Positions 33,390 through 43,425 of a stretch of DNA of 64,000 nucleotides are shown here, piece after piece (position 1 is the first letter of the stretch; each line of letters starts with the position of its first letter). The stretch lies in the NCBI GenBank assembly GCA_030272585.1, contig BSYQ01000003.1, positions 6,324,001-6,388,000 of the forward strand. The letters are read 5' to 3'. The notes beneath the pieces are model-generated. The model was not told the origin of the DNA. It ran no database searches and saw only the letters and a program-made list of their open reading frames with translations. Source of the DNA: Bryopsis sp. KO-2023 (taxonomy: Eukaryota > Chlorophyta > Ulvophyceae > Bryopsidales > Bryopsidaceae). The translations under genes were made by a program, and so were the position numbers.

Positions 33390-34579
33390 TATGTGTGTGA
33401 TCGATTCCAATGGTTTGTGTTTTTTGTTTCGATTGAGGTTTCTCTGGCGATGGCATATTTTGGCACCGAATATGACAACATATTTTGTGTTTTTAGTCAA
33501 GATTTTTTTGGTTTTGTTTTTGGCTTTTCGGGCAATTGGATTTCTTTTTTCTTTTTGTAGAAGGTTGTACTACTATACAAAAAAGCATGGCAAAAATCAA
33601 CAAAAAATGAAAACAGGTTGGCAAAAAAAGTGTAAAAAATAGGGGGTTAAAAGGAGAGGAAAATGGATTGAAAGATGAAAAAGGAAGAGGATGATTTTTG
33701 GCTGGTTTTAGGAATCTGATTGGAATCTGGAATAGTGCGTTTGTTTTGAAAAAAAAACACATAGCAGGTGTTCATACCGCTCGACTCTTGTGAATTATGT
33801 GCTGATTGATTTGTTCTATTATCTCTTTGGGGGAACGATTGCAAGGTTACTGACTGGGATGTGGAGTTCTGAAGGAGGGCGATGTTGACTTTCTGATGTT
33901 GTAATATCCTGTGTTTGGAGGGTATTATTGAATTGCATTGAAATAAGACTGAAAGAATTTCACAGGGGTTTTACCAGAGTACAAATGAGCAATCCGAATA
34001 TTTTTTAATTTATGCCAAGAGCTGGTTGATATTCCAATGATAATGATGCATTCTTGGCACCATTTGAAAATAACACGTGACCATTATGTGCAGATCCAAT
34101 TGTTTGAATAATTTTGCAGTTGAGTGTGGGTTGCATTAGCAATGTATCAATAACCTTACTGGACTCGGTTCTTTTGAGAACAGTTGGGTGGAACACACAG
34201 AAGAACACACTTGGGCTTTACCCTGAAGGGACTAACAAGAACTAATCGTATCGTTTCTCAACAACAATTCATCCTTTCTTTTTCCATGTAACGCCTGTCC
34301 TCCGACACACCACTGTGCTTTTCAAATACACCGAATTTCCCTGTACCGCCTGTGAATTCTCACAAAAGCCCATATAATTCACCGTCCATCTCTTCTTCTC
34401 CTGACCTTTTCCACAAGCAAGACAATGTGCAACTTGCACAGTGCAAGTCGTTTTGACTGAAGGCTTCGCAAATTTGCCAGCGGAAAGGAAGGGGTTCTAC
34501 TGACAATTACAACTGTCCCTGTTGTCCTTTATGATTTTTCAAAAAAGCTGGATTCAACAATTGCCATTTTTTGTGGTGT
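33390..34579. other. Spacer between the U-box gene and the retrotransposon
   Basis: AT-rich sequence of about 1.2 kb. No frame on either strand is recognisable. The last four bases (GTGT, 34576-34579) are the left copy of the insertion-site duplication. Confidence 0.4.
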
Positions 34580-34906
34580 TGTTGGACCGGGTAGAACACA
34601 AGTACTGAAAGACAGACATAAGAGCGTCACATCAACAAATTCACACAACGGACACTCATTTCTAATGAAAGTACTACCACACGATTTGACTCTGAGAGCG
34701 ATGTCAAATCTGTTGAATCGACTGGTCAGTGCGGGTGAGAGGCCCATGGCAGTAGGGGATTTACGTTAGAAGTACGAGGTATGAGTCAGTGGAGGAAGTG
34801 TGAGAGTTGAGTGAGTCGGGAAGGAAAGTCTGTGAACGGGAGTTCGGGGTTGTCTTTTTGTTGTAAGACTTTTTTTTGCGGAAGGCTCGTTCTTCCAGTA
34901 ACAACA
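34580..34906 (+). repeat. 5' long terminal repeat (327 bp)
   Basis: Begins TGTTGGACCGGG and ends CCAGTAACAACA. It is identical by eye to 41174-41500. Its final A is also the first base of the gag-pol ATG. Confidence 0.95.
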
Positions 34907-37900
34907 TGGTTTCGGAGCGAACAGGGTGGATCCTGGCCTTTGGGGGCTTGGCTCTACTAGCCGGTATGTCGCTGCTGTTACAGCGACCACCGACGATATC
35001 AGATCAAAATGCGGCGCCGGCAACACCAGCCGGAAGGGCGCCAGCAACGTATCCCCCATCACCTCCTCCATTCTCTACGCCTCACACGCCCAGAACGTCT
35101 CCACACGAGCTCTGGCAGAGGCTGATGTGGTCGATCAGACATCGACACTCACATCGTGCCCTACCCTCCCCTTCACCGAACCCCGCTGCTGCGTGGGACA
35201 CCCTGGAGCTTGTGCAGCTTGCAGACAGGATGCACAAGCTCTGGGGTGTCTTGCGGGGATCCAACGCCAACCTGGTCGGAGCTGGGATCGCCTCCTCGCT
35301 TCTGCTGGGGTACCTCCTGAAGTTCCTCGACAAGGGTTCTGCATGGTTACGGCGGCGTAGAACAGAGACGGCGATGAGAAGGGAAGTTTTGGAGCTCGGG
35401 AGCGCGGCGCCTGCGGCTTCGGTTTCGACGGAGGGATCAGCCACGTTGGACAGACTTCGGCGGCTGCAACAAACGGAGGGGGAGACGGAGTTGGAATTTT
35501 TGCAGCGTTATTTCTTGATGTTTTTAAACACTGGACAAGCGGCGGAGGTGGAAGAGGAGAAAAAAGCGGTCAGGTTACTCGTAGCCCGGTTACCGGGAAG
35601 AGTGTTGAGCCGCGTCGTGGTGGAAACAGAGTTCGAAAAACTGACCTTCAGCGGACTTCGGGAGCTGTTGGATCGAATGAAGAGGAGGACGGAGTACAGG
35701 GAAGCAGTGCTCGCGGAAGTGAAGAAGGATGAGGAGGGAAAGACAGAAGGGAAAGTGGAGGCTAAAGCAGAACCTAATGCGGGAACGAAAGTTCTGGTGG
35801 CGGACCGGCCACCTACTCGGACAGGCGAGACCCCTCTCTGCCAGTTTTGCGGACGGAAAGGGCACTGGGAAGCGCAGTGCCGGACGAAGAGGAGAGCGCA
35901 GGTGGCGAGCGTGAACGACGATGCTTTCGGCGAGCTGCTGGAGGCAATACAAAACGAGCAGTCGTCGTCGGCGTGCCATTCGGTCGCAGCAGGGACACCC
36001 GCTGGAGATACAGTGCGCAAGCAGCTTCGTGTGAAACTCAGGTTGGAAGGAGAACAGAGAGGAAGTAATCAACTCTTCGAAGCGTTGGTCGACAGTGGAA
36101 GTGGATGCTCCATCATGCCGTGGAAGGTTTGTCAAAGACACGGATGGGGAGTCGCTCCTCCGAAAGGAGTGTTAACGCTGACCGGGTTCAACGGAAGCAA
36201 GGAGAACGTGCGAGGGACGGTGACGCTCGACGTCAAAATAGGACCGTGGGAGGGAAAAGAAGTGTTTCTGGTTTCGGAAAACACATCCCAGATTATCCTG
36301 GGCGTCCCCCTCCTCGCACACCTTTCCCTCACCGTCGACTGCGCTCGCAACTGCCTCTGGGGCAAGAACGGAACGTCCATCCCTTGCCACGCAGTCATGA
36401 AGGTAGGGGAGAAGTCGGGGGAGTTAGAGCGGGGTGTGGTTCGAGTGCTGCAAGACCCCCTCACGAAAAAAGGACGCAGGATTCGTTTAGTGGGGAAGGA
36501 TGGGGAGTTTCGGTTACCCCTGGGTTCGTCGTTGGTTCTGGGACCCTACGCGATTAAAACGGTTGTTCTTCCTTTTCGAATTACTGGGCCTGGCCTGTTT
36601 TCGTTAATGGCCATAGGACAACCCCACAACCTCCTTCACTCTGTGACGACGAACTCCGACGGAAGAGTTCGACTCACGCTGTATAACGCCCAGTTGGAGG
36701 CGAGGATGCTTACTGCAAAACTGTGTTTGGTTAGCTTCAGGGTGGCTGAGGGAACGCCGGTGGTGATAGAGGAAGGAGGAGCAGAGGAGGAATGTGTCGA
36801 ACAGGAGGAGGATGGTTTACTGCCCCATGGTTTGGATCTCAGAGAGAAGGAGGAAGTGGAACCTGAGGAGGAGGGGTGTTTTGGGATTGAAAAGAAGGGA
36901 GATGGAGGATGTCAAACAGTTTCTTTTCCACCACAGGAAGTGGAATCTGAGGAGGGGGGGTGTTCTGGAATAGAAAAACAGGGAGATGGAGGATGTAAAA
37001 AGGTTTCTTTTCCACCACCAAAGAATGACTGTGGGTCACTGGAAGTGTTTGACAGAACCAGTGGTTCAAAGGGCAGTTGGGGCACAATGCAGTCGAATCA
37101 GGACTGGGATTCACAAACAGGCCAGCTTGCATCTGTTGAACAGCAGTTGAGCCCAGAGGGGGACAGTAGAGTACTATCGAATTCTGCCCAAAACAGGGAT
37201 ATACCGACCATCAGTTCAGACTCTGGAGAACAGCATCTCAGTTCAGGGGATGGGTGTGTGTTACGGAGTTTAACAACACAGAACAGTGAGGCTGTAGCTA
37301 CTGAGAATCCAACAAACAGTGCAACACTGAGGAAGAGCCAGAGCACAGCCTCTCTCACAGAACTGGATGTGAGTTCTGCTACGCACTATCCACTCAGGGA
37401 CAGGATTGAGGGGAAAGACTCTGAGAATGAGGGGAGAACACAGACATCAAACACAGACTTTGAATGTCAGCCCAATAACTATAATGCTACTGGACAGTTC
37501 ATCAGTTCAGCTAGGGAGAAGGGAGGAAAGATTTTTGGCTTACAAACCAGCAGTTCAGAGGCTGTACATCACTTACCCAAGTCAGATACTCAGGGAAGGG
37601 TACAGCAGTCGAAATTCCACACACAGGAGGAGAATGTAGCTTCTGAGAGTCCTGCAAACAGTGCTACACTGGGGACAAGCCAGGGTACATTCTCCACCCC
37701 CCAGCAGGATCAATGGAGGGACTTACCAAGGGGGAGAGAGGGACAGACATGTGGGGAAAACCAAGGCACCCAGAGTGTCCTCACACCTAACCGCCTGACT
37801 GCACACAGCACTCTGCTGCAAGAAAGCAAAGCTGTAGCTACTGAGAGTCCTACAGACAGGGAAACATTGGGACAGAGCCAGAGTACAGTTCAGAGTTCAC

Positions 37901-40900
37901 AAAAGGAAAAAGGGGGCTGCTCACCCAGGGGGGGGGTAGTCGGGGCAGTGGAACAAACACACAATGAGGGACCGACTGTAACTACTGAGAGTCCCACTAA
38001 CAGTGACATACTGGGGAAAAACCAGAGTTCAGTCTCTCACCTTCAAGAGGAAACATTACTCTGCTCACCCAGGGGGGGGGTAGGGGGGACAGTGGAACAG
38101 GAGCACCTTGATCTCTGGAAGTACTGGGAAGCCCTCAGAGGGAAACCACCAGGCAGAAGTTTTAGCGAACACACTACATCCTCTTTATCTCACCTGACGA
38201 CGATTTGGGAGGAGGTGGCTGACGACCTTCTCGACAACACCACAGCAGTAGGGACAGGGGAAAGACTCTGGAACGGACATACTGCTACGGTGCAAACCAC
38301 TCAGGAACAACCTGCCTGCACGTCGGAAACGCAGTCAGAGACGGAGGATACAGGCTCAGTGGAATACTGGCGACGCGAATTTCCGAACGTGATTCGTGAC
38401 GACCTTAGCAGAGACGCAAAGGCGACTGCTGCTCCTCTTCGGGTTTGCCACAGGGAGGTGAAATGGCGCGTTCCCTTCCACAGGATTCCGCTGCACAACA
38501 CGGGGATACGGTACTACGCCACCGACGTCGCGCCTAAGGAGATTCGAAAACTGCTTACCTCGTTGCAGGGGCAAGGCGTCATCCGTCCCCTGGGCGTCGG
38601 CGAGCGGGCTCTGTTCTCCCCCGTACTTTTCCTAAGGAAGCCGAATGGAAAGGTCCGTAAGACGGTGGATTTTCGTGTGCTGAACTCGTACTCCGACGCC
38701 TGGAAGACGTCCCTGCTCCATGTCCGGGATGTGCTGAAGTCGATCCCACCTGAGTGGGACTACTTCACCGTCCTGGATCTGGAGCAGGGCTTCTTCCAGG
38801 TGGACGTTTGCGATTCGCTCCAGCCCCTCTTCGCGTTTGAAACCGGAGAGGGGGACTACACTTACCTCCGCCTTCCACAGGGATGGAATTGTTCGCCAGG
38901 GCTGTTCCACTCCCGCATTCGGAGCTCTATCCACGGATACCCCGGTCGTAACTTCGTCGACGACCTCATAATCGGCGGAGAAGGCGTCGAAGGCCATGAC
39001 AGGAACCTGCGACGTGTTCTGACCAGGCTCGACGAAATGGGATTACGGATAAACAGGGCAAAGGCGGTCGTCAGACAAAAGGAGGTTACCTACTTGGGGT
39101 ACACGGTCACGAAGGGGAGCTACGGCCTTCGACGCTACGTCGACGACCAAGTGCGTCAGTTGCCAGAAATGCGCGACGTCAGGGACGTCCGTCAATTCGT
39201 CGGCATGCTTAATGTCTGCAGGGGAGTTTGCCCGAATTTCCATAACATCATTCAACCTCTGCTGGAGCTTCCCAAGGGATCGAATCCGAAACTCATGCAA
39301 CAGTTGGTGGCAGAAGCATGGAAATCCATACTGACTAATAATGTCAAGTTGGGTAATTCAGATTCTGGAGAGTATAATCTGTTTACAGACTGGTCATCCT
39401 CTGGGTGGGGGTATGTTCTGTTCAGAGGTACCCCCTCAGAGGGGTGTATCGTCAGCCTCAACAGTCGAAAGTGTGCGGATAAGGGAGGAGAAAAAGTCAG
39501 CTCCTATTTGGGGGAGCTTCAAGCTCTCATATGGGCATTGAAATCGGTTTCACAGGTGGTGGCTGGGGGTCAGCTAACCCTGCACACTGATTCGAACTCA
39601 GCAGTGCAAAGGATTACGAAGTTAGCACCGAAAGAAGTCGTGGAGGACATCAGAGTGGTGCGTCTCTTGGCTTGGTTGGCAGAGAACTACCCCTCCCCTG
39701 GAAGGTTGAGGGTTCAATTCCTGCCAGGGACATCTAACCCTTGGGCTGATCTCCTGTCTAGATGGTACAGTAGGCCAACACAAACACAAGGGCAGGTGTG
39801 TGCACTTGAACCACAAGGGATGCATATCAGTAAAAACACAAGCATGGAATCAGGAGGATCCAACAGATCAACAGAACAGGTGCTGGAGCAGGCTGAGGCA
39901 GTGGACTCTAAAGAGAGTGATTCAGGAAGGTCTGGCATGTCAGGAAACACAGAGTTGGGACATGCATATACAGGAGGCTCAAGGGGAGAGGAGTTGGGCA
40001 AGATAGCGGAAGGGAAAGAGCTGAGCAGAGATCAGCTGGAACGGTTGCACAAGGAGGGACACTGGAGCCCACAAAAATTGCTATGGCTGTGTGCACAACA
40101 TGGATGGAAGGCTAATAGAGGAGATCTGGAGGAAATTCAGAGGTACTGCCAGACCTGCCAGAGGGTAGCCCCTAAGAAGGAAAAAGAACTTCTTAGGGGA
40201 GCTGGGCATCTAACCCACCCTGGTCAAACAGTGGGCATGGACATCATCGGTCCACTACCCTCTGGTAGGTCTGGCCACAATCATATAGTAGTGGTGGTGG
40301 ACCACCTCTCTCGTGATTCGATGGTTTGGAAGACAAAGGAGGTGAAGGGGAAACAGGTCAGAGAGTGTTTAGGTGAGTGGATAGCGACTCATGGATCTCC
40401 AGACAACCTATTATGTGATGGAGCTGCCTACTTCCATTCGAAGGACATGAGAGCATGGTACAAAGACAACCACATTCAGGTTTGGAGGACACCCCCTTAT
40501 CACCACAGAGCGAATGGAGTGGTGGAAAGGAGGAACAGAGCTCTGATTTCTAAAATCAGAGTACTGTTGTTGGATCATGGAGGGTATTGGGATGATTGGC
40601 TGCAGAAGGCCAACTGGATGGTCTGCAACATGGTGAATAGAACCACTGGATGGCCACCATGCAAAGTGTGGACACTATCAAGCAAGGAGTGGGATAGAAT
40701 TCAACAGAGATTGAAGGAAAGCAGAGAAAAGGTGAATGCACAGAAAAAATTGTCTGACTGGAATCATTTTCTGGGAGAGGAGGTCCTTTTATATGATTCA
40801 GCAAGGGCTGAAAAAAAGGATCAGAAATTTAGTGCAAGTTGGAAGGGACCATATAAAATAGTGGAACTGATTTCCCCCAGTCGAGTCAGGATTGAGGAAA

Positions 40901-40974
40901 TCAATGGCAAACTCAGGAGGGGTAGGAAACCTTTCCTAGAAGTGCACAAATCACAGATCAGGCACTTCTTCTGA
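34906..40974 (+). CDS. Gag-Pol polyprotein of the LTR retrotransposon
   Basis: A single frame of 2,022 aa from ATG 34906. Residues about 8-28 are strongly hydrophobic, unusual for Gag. A second hydrophobic stretch lies near 130-145. The CCHC zinc knuckle CQFCGRKGHWEAQC is at 312-325. The aspartic protease active site is ALVDSGSG (D396). A low-complexity, repeat-bearing region of about 500 residues (roughly 625-1130) lies between protease and RT. RT carries FVDD at 1350-1353 in place of the usual YxDD. RNase H starts near FTDWSSSGWG (D1495). Integrase has the HH-CC finger (H1715 to CQTC at 1748) and a catalytic triad D1779, D1838 and E1874, the last two separated by exactly 35 residues. No frameshift separates gag and pol. 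The next in-frame ATG is at residue 20. Confidence 0.93.
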   Translation: MVSERTGWILAFGGLALLAGMSLLLQRPPTISDQNAAPATPAGRAPATYPPSPPPFSTPHTPRTSPHELWQRLMWSIRHRHSHRALPSPSPNPAAAWDTLELVQLADRMHKLWGVLRGSNANLVGAGIASSLLLGYLLKFLDKGSAWLRRRRTETAMRREVLELGSAAPAASVSTEGSATLDRLRRLQQTEGETELEFLQRYFLMFLNTGQAAEVEEEKKAVRLLVARLPGRVLSRVVVETEFEKLTFSGLRELLDRMKRRTEYREAVLAEVKKDEEGKTEGKVEAKAEPNAGTKVLVADRPPTRTGETPLCQFCGRKGHWEAQCRTKRRAQVASVNDDAFGELLEAIQNEQSSSACHSVAAGTPAGDTVRKQLRVKLRLEGEQRGSNQLFEALVDSGSGCSIMPWKVCQRHGWGVAPPKGVLTLTGFNGSKENVRGTVTLDVKIGPWEGKEVFLVSENTSQIILGVPLLAHLSLTVDCARNCLWGKNGTSIPCHAVMKVGEKSGELERGVVRVLQDPLTKKGRRIRLVGKDGEFRLPLGSSLVLGPYAIKTVVLPFRITGPGLFSLMAIGQPHNLLHSVTTNSDGRVRLTLYNAQLEARMLTAKLCLVSFRVAEGTPVVIEEGGAEEECVEQEEDGLLPHGLDLREKEEVEPEEEGCFGIEKKGDGGCQTVSFPPQEVESEEGGCSGIEKQGDGGCKKVSFPPPKNDCGSLEVFDRTSGSKGSWGTMQSNQDWDSQTGQLASVEQQLSPEGDSRVLSNSAQNRDIPTISSDSGEQHLSSGDGCVLRSLTTQNSEAVATENPTNSATLRKSQSTASLTELDVSSATHYPLRDRIEGKDSENEGRTQTSNTDFECQPNNYNATGQFISSAREKGGKIFGLQTSSSEAVHHLPKSDTQGRVQQSKFHTQEENVASESPANSATLGTSQGTFSTPQQDQWRDLPRGREGQTCGENQGTQSVLTPNRLTAHSTLLQESKAVATESPTDRETLGQSQSTVQSSQKEKGGCSPRGGVVGAVEQTHNEGPTVTTESPTNSDILGKNQSSVSHLQEETLLCSPRGGVGGTVEQEHLDLWKYWEALRGKPPGRSFSEHTTSSLSHLTTIWEEVADDLLDNTTAVGTGERLWNGHTATVQTTQEQPACTSETQSETEDTGSVEYWRREFPNVIRDDLSRDAKATAAPLRVCHREVKWRVPFHRIPLHNTGIRYYATDVAPKEIRKLLTSLQGQGVIRPLGVGERALFSPVLFLRKPNGKVRKTVDFRVLNSYSDAWKTSLLHVRDVLKSIPPEWDYFTVLDLEQGFFQVDVCDSLQPLFAFETGEGDYTYLRLPQGWNCSPGLFHSRIRSSIHGYPGRNFVDDLIIGGEGVEGHDRNLRRVLTRLDEMGLRINRAKAVVRQKEVTYLGYTVTKGSYGLRRYVDDQVRQLPEMRDVRDVRQFVGMLNVCRGVCPNFHNIIQPLLELPKGSNPKLMQQLVAEAWKSILTNNVKLGNSDSGEYNLFTDWSSSGWGYVLFRGTPSEGCIVSLNSRKCADKGGEKVSSYLGELQALIWALKSVSQVVAGGQLTLHTDSNSAVQRITKLAPKEVVEDIRVVRLLAWLAENYPSPGRLRVQFLPGTSNPWADLLSRWYSRPTQTQGQVCALEPQGMHISKNTSMESGGSNRSTEQVLEQAEAVDSKESDSGRSGMSGNTELGHAYTGGSRGEELGKIAEGKELSRDQLERLHKEGHWSPQKLLWLCAQHGWKANRGDLEEIQRYCQTCQRVAPKKEKELLRGAGHLTHPGQTVGMDIIGPLPSGRSGHNHIVVVVDHLSRDSMVWKTKEVKGKQVRECLGEWIATHGSPDNLLCDGAAYFHSKDMRAWYKDNHIQVWRTPPYHHRANGVVERRNRALISKIRVLLLDHGGYWDDWLQKANWMVCNMVNRTTGWPPCKVWTLSSKEWDRIQQRLKESREKVNAQKKLSDWNHFLGEEVLLYDSARAEKKDQKFSASWKGPYKIVELISPSRVRIEEINGKLRRGRKPFLEVHKSQIRHFF
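34907..34922 (+). promoter_or_regulatory. Putative primer-binding site
   Basis: TGGTTTCGGAGCGAAC starts immediately after the 5' LTR. TGG is the complement of tRNA CCA, and the rest resembles in form the initiator-methionine-type site (TGGTATCAGAGC) with changes. It overlaps the beginning of the coding frame. The cognate tRNA is not in the window. Confidence 0.6.
36870..38110 (+). repeat. Repeat-bearing low-complexity insert between protease and RT
   Basis: Degenerate repeats encode related peptides: two GIEK.GDGGC..VSFPP units (near 36885 and 36966), four (S/N)P(T/A)(N/D)...TL(G/R).(S/N)Q(S/G) units (near 37308, 37645, 37847 and 37993) and two CSPRGGV.G.VEQ units (near 37918 and 38062). The region is rich in S, T, Q, E and G. 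It stays in frame throughout. Confidence 0.75.
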
Positions 40975-41173
40975 GTAGAATGGTGGTGATGAGAGAATAG
41001 GTAGGACCAGAAGACATAGTAAACGGAGGAGAGAAGGTTTCTTTTACATCCGGTGAGGGATGTTTTTTCTGATGAAACACAGTGTAGGAGAAGGCTACAC
41101 TGGTGTGGAAGTGAGGATATTAGTTTATTCTACCACGAGTAGAACTTTTTCGGAGGTTTGAGGCAGTGAAGCG

Positions 41174-41500
41174 TGTTGGACCGGGTAGAACACAAGTACT
41201 GAAAGACAGACATAAGAGCGTCACATCAACAAATTCACACAACGGACACTCATTTCTAATGAAAGTACTACCACACGATTTGACTCTGAGAGCGATGTCA
41301 AATCTGTTGAATCGACTGGTCAGTGCGGGTGAGAGGCCCATGGCAGTAGGGGATTTACGTTAGAAGTACGAGGTATGAGTCAGTGGAGGAAGTGTGAGAG
41401 TTGAGTGAGTCGGGAAGGAAAGTCTGTGAACGGGAGTTCGGGGTTGTCTTTTTGTTGTAAGACTTTTTTTTGCGGAAGGCTCGTTCTTCCAGTAACAACA
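41174..41500 (+). repeat. 3' long terminal repeat (327 bp)
   Basis: Same sequence as 34580-34906, followed by the right copy of the GTGT target duplication (41501-41504). Confidence 0.95.
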
Positions 41501-41820
41501 GTGTTGTAAATATTAAAAAGGGACCACAATACAACCCGACGTTCCCTTAAATCCTCCACACCCTCTCCAATCACCCTACGATTACATAATCAATTGCGAA
41601 GACAATCCATGGGTTTTCTGCAGTGTTTTATCCAATCTCTCAATTTTTTCCAATGCCCTTCAGAGGACTGTTGGAAAAAGTGGTGCGGAGCTATCAAGAA
41701 GCCACCAAACAGCAGGTGACACCTGACAAGCAGCTGCTTTCGTACGATCACCCCTTTAAACTTGCCTCAGTTTTGTTGGCTGTTTCGTCCGGATTGTTAT
41801 TTTTCCCAGAAGACGTCAAG
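41501..41820. other. 5' flank of the aspartyl-tRNA synthetase gene
   Basis: The reading frame of the synthetase stays open back to an ATG at 41623, but the added 66 residues lack similarity to the family. The retrotransposon ends only 321 bases before the preferred start codon. Confidence 0.4.
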
Positions 41821-43425
41821 ATGTCTCATTGGGACGAACGTCAGTTGACAGTTATCGAGCCCGCTGAGGAGCCAGGCCTGAGCAAAAAAGCCTTGAAAAA
41901 AGCGGCCGCGAAGGAAGCGAAAAAAGCCAAGCAACAGAACCAAAAGCAAGAAGCCCCCACGCAGCCTGATCCCAACGACCCGCTGAAAGATCGCTATGGC
42001 GACTCGCCCCTGATCCAAAGTAGAGCTGTGACAGGCCAGAAATGGACTGCAGCGGGATCTCTAACGGAAGCGCTGGTGGACACGACGGTTTTGGTCAGAG
42101 GTCGAGTGCATGCCGTACGAGGGAAAGGAAAGTCCTGTTTTCTGATCTTGAGGGACAGAACTGCCACCGTGCAAGCGGTGTTGTTCGCTGATGATGAGAC
42201 TGTGAGTCGGCCAATGGTCAAGTACGCGATGGGTCTGTCGAAAGAGTCCTTGGTGGACGTGGAAGGCTTGCTCGTGAAGCCAGCGGTGCCGATCGAGTCT
42301 TGCTCCCAAAAGGAAGTCGAACTCCAAGTGAGGAGCGTGCATTGCATTAGCAGATCGGAGACGCTTCCTTTTCAGATCTCTGATGCCGCAAGGCCGGAGG
42401 CTGTGGCCAAGAGTGGAGGGGATTCTGGGGAGAAGTTCGCCACAGTTTTGCAAGACACGAAATTGGACAACAGATATTTGGACTTGAGGACACCAGCCAA
42501 CCAAGCCGTTTTCAGAGTGCAGAGTTCTGTCTGTCAGTTCTTCAGGGGAGCTCTGCTAGAGGAGGGCTTCATGGAAATCCACACCCCCAAGCTGATTGCT
42601 GGAGCCTCTGAAGGAGGAGCCTCGGTGTTTCACCTTCAGTACATGGGACAGCCAGCTTGCTTGGCTCAATCCCCACAGCTGTACAAACAAATGGCGATTT
42701 GTGCAGACATGGACAAGGTCTTCGAAATCGGGCCAGTTTTCCGGGCGGAAAATTCCGACACCCATCGGCATCTGTGTGAATTCACAGGGCTGGATTTTGA
42801 AATGACGATCAAGGAGCACTACTTCGAGGTGCTTGACGTGGTGGAAAAGGTTTTCGGAACGATTTGCAATGGGCTGGAAGAGAAGTGCGCTTTGGAGTTG
42901 GACGTTATTCGGGAGCAATACCCCTTTGAGCCTTTCAAATTCAAGCCGGTGCGTCTGCCGTTTTCGGAGGGGATTCAAATGCTGAGGGACGCGGGCTACA
43001 CAGCAGGGGACCATGACGATTTAACCACAAAGCTGGAGAAAACTCTGGGAAGCCTGGTGAAAGAAAAATACGGCACGGATTTTTATATCCTGTACAAATA
43101 CCCGATGGCGATTCGGCCCTTCTATACCATGCCGTGTGCAGACGATGCCGCCTACAGCAATTCTTACGATGTGTTCATGAGGGGGGAAGAAATCATTTCG
43201 GGGGCTCAACGGATTCACGATCCGAATTTGCTGGTGGAGAGGGCGAAATTTTGGGAAATCCCCATCCCCACCTTGCAGTCTTACATCGATTCGTTCAAAT
43301 TAGGGGCTTCTCCCCACGGAGGAGCTGGAGTGGGTCTGGAAAGAGTGGTGATGTTGTTCTGCGGGCTCAACAATGTCAGGAAAACATCTCTATTCCCACG
43401 CGACCCCAAACGATTAACACCCTGA
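41821..43425 (+). CDS. Aspartyl-tRNA synthetase, eukaryotic cytosolic type
   Basis: Intronless, 534 aa from the ATG at 41821. The lysine- and alanine-rich N-terminal extension (KKALKKAAAKEAKKAKQQNQ) is typical of eukaryotic lysyl/aspartyl synthetases and helps tRNA binding. An OB-fold anticodon-binding domain follows (VLVRGRVHAVRGKGKSCFLI). The class II catalytic domain shows motif 1 (EGFMEIHTPKL), the flipping/QSPQLYKQM region, motif 2 (FRAENSDTHRHLCEFTGLDF) and motif 3 (GAGVGLERVVMLF). The C terminus NNVRKTSLFPRDPKRLTP is canonical, so the gene is complete. The enzyme charges tRNA-Asp in the cytosol. An in-frame ATG at 41623 would add 66 residues and could create a second localisation, but codon content there is poor. 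Lack of introns is unusual for this window. Confidence 0.95.
   Translation: MSHWDERQLTVIEPAEEPGLSKKALKKAAAKEAKKAKQQNQKQEAPTQPDPNDPLKDRYGDSPLIQSRAVTGQKWTAAGSLTEALVDTTVLVRGRVHAVRGKGKSCFLILRDRTATVQAVLFADDETVSRPMVKYAMGLSKESLVDVEGLLVKPAVPIESCSQKEVELQVRSVHCISRSETLPFQISDAARPEAVAKSGGDSGEKFATVLQDTKLDNRYLDLRTPANQAVFRVQSSVCQFFRGALLEEGFMEIHTPKLIAGASEGGASVFHLQYMGQPACLAQSPQLYKQMAICADMDKVFEIGPVFRAENSDTHRHLCEFTGLDFEMTIKEHYFEVLDVVEKVFGTICNGLEEKCALELDVIREQYPFEPFKFKPVRLPFSEGIQMLRDAGYTAGDHDDLTTKLEKTLGSLVKEKYGTDFYILYKYPMAIRPFYTMPCADDAAYSNSYDVFMRGEEIISGAQRIHDPNLLVERAKFWEIPIPTLQSYIDSFKLGASPHGGAGVGLERVVMLFCGLNNVRKTSLFPRDPKRLTP

Larger units (their letters stand above)
34580..41500 (+). mobile_element. Complete LTR retrotransposon, Ty3/gypsy order, apparently intact
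   Basis: The 6,921-base element is bounded by two 327-base direct LTRs that look identical base for base, each starting TG and ending CA, and flanked by the 4-base duplication GTGT (34576-34579 and 41501-41504). It contains one 2,022-codon frame with gag, protease, reverse transcriptase, RNase H and integrase in that order, which defines the Ty3/gypsy superfamily. A tRNA-primer-like TGG sequence follows the 5' LTR directly. Roughly 200 non-coding bases separate the stop from the 3' LTR. No classical purine tract abuts the 3' LTR; the nearest purine-rich stretch is around 41022-41037. Identical LTRs and an open frame imply very recent insertion and possible activity. Confidence 0.95.

Noticed and set aside
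35082..36464. Long minus-strand and other-frame ORFs over the gag region
   Set aside because: Overlaps a well-defined gag-pol frame with zinc knuckle and protease motifs. The alternative frames are composition shadows.
34576..41505. Five-base target-site duplication
   Set aside because: The flanks agree over four bases only (GTGT); the fifth differs.
41623..41820. 66-residue N-terminal extension of aspartyl-tRNA synthetase
   Set aside because: In frame but with no family similarity. The ATG at 41821 fits the usual start of the lysine-rich extension. Kept only as a possible alternative start.
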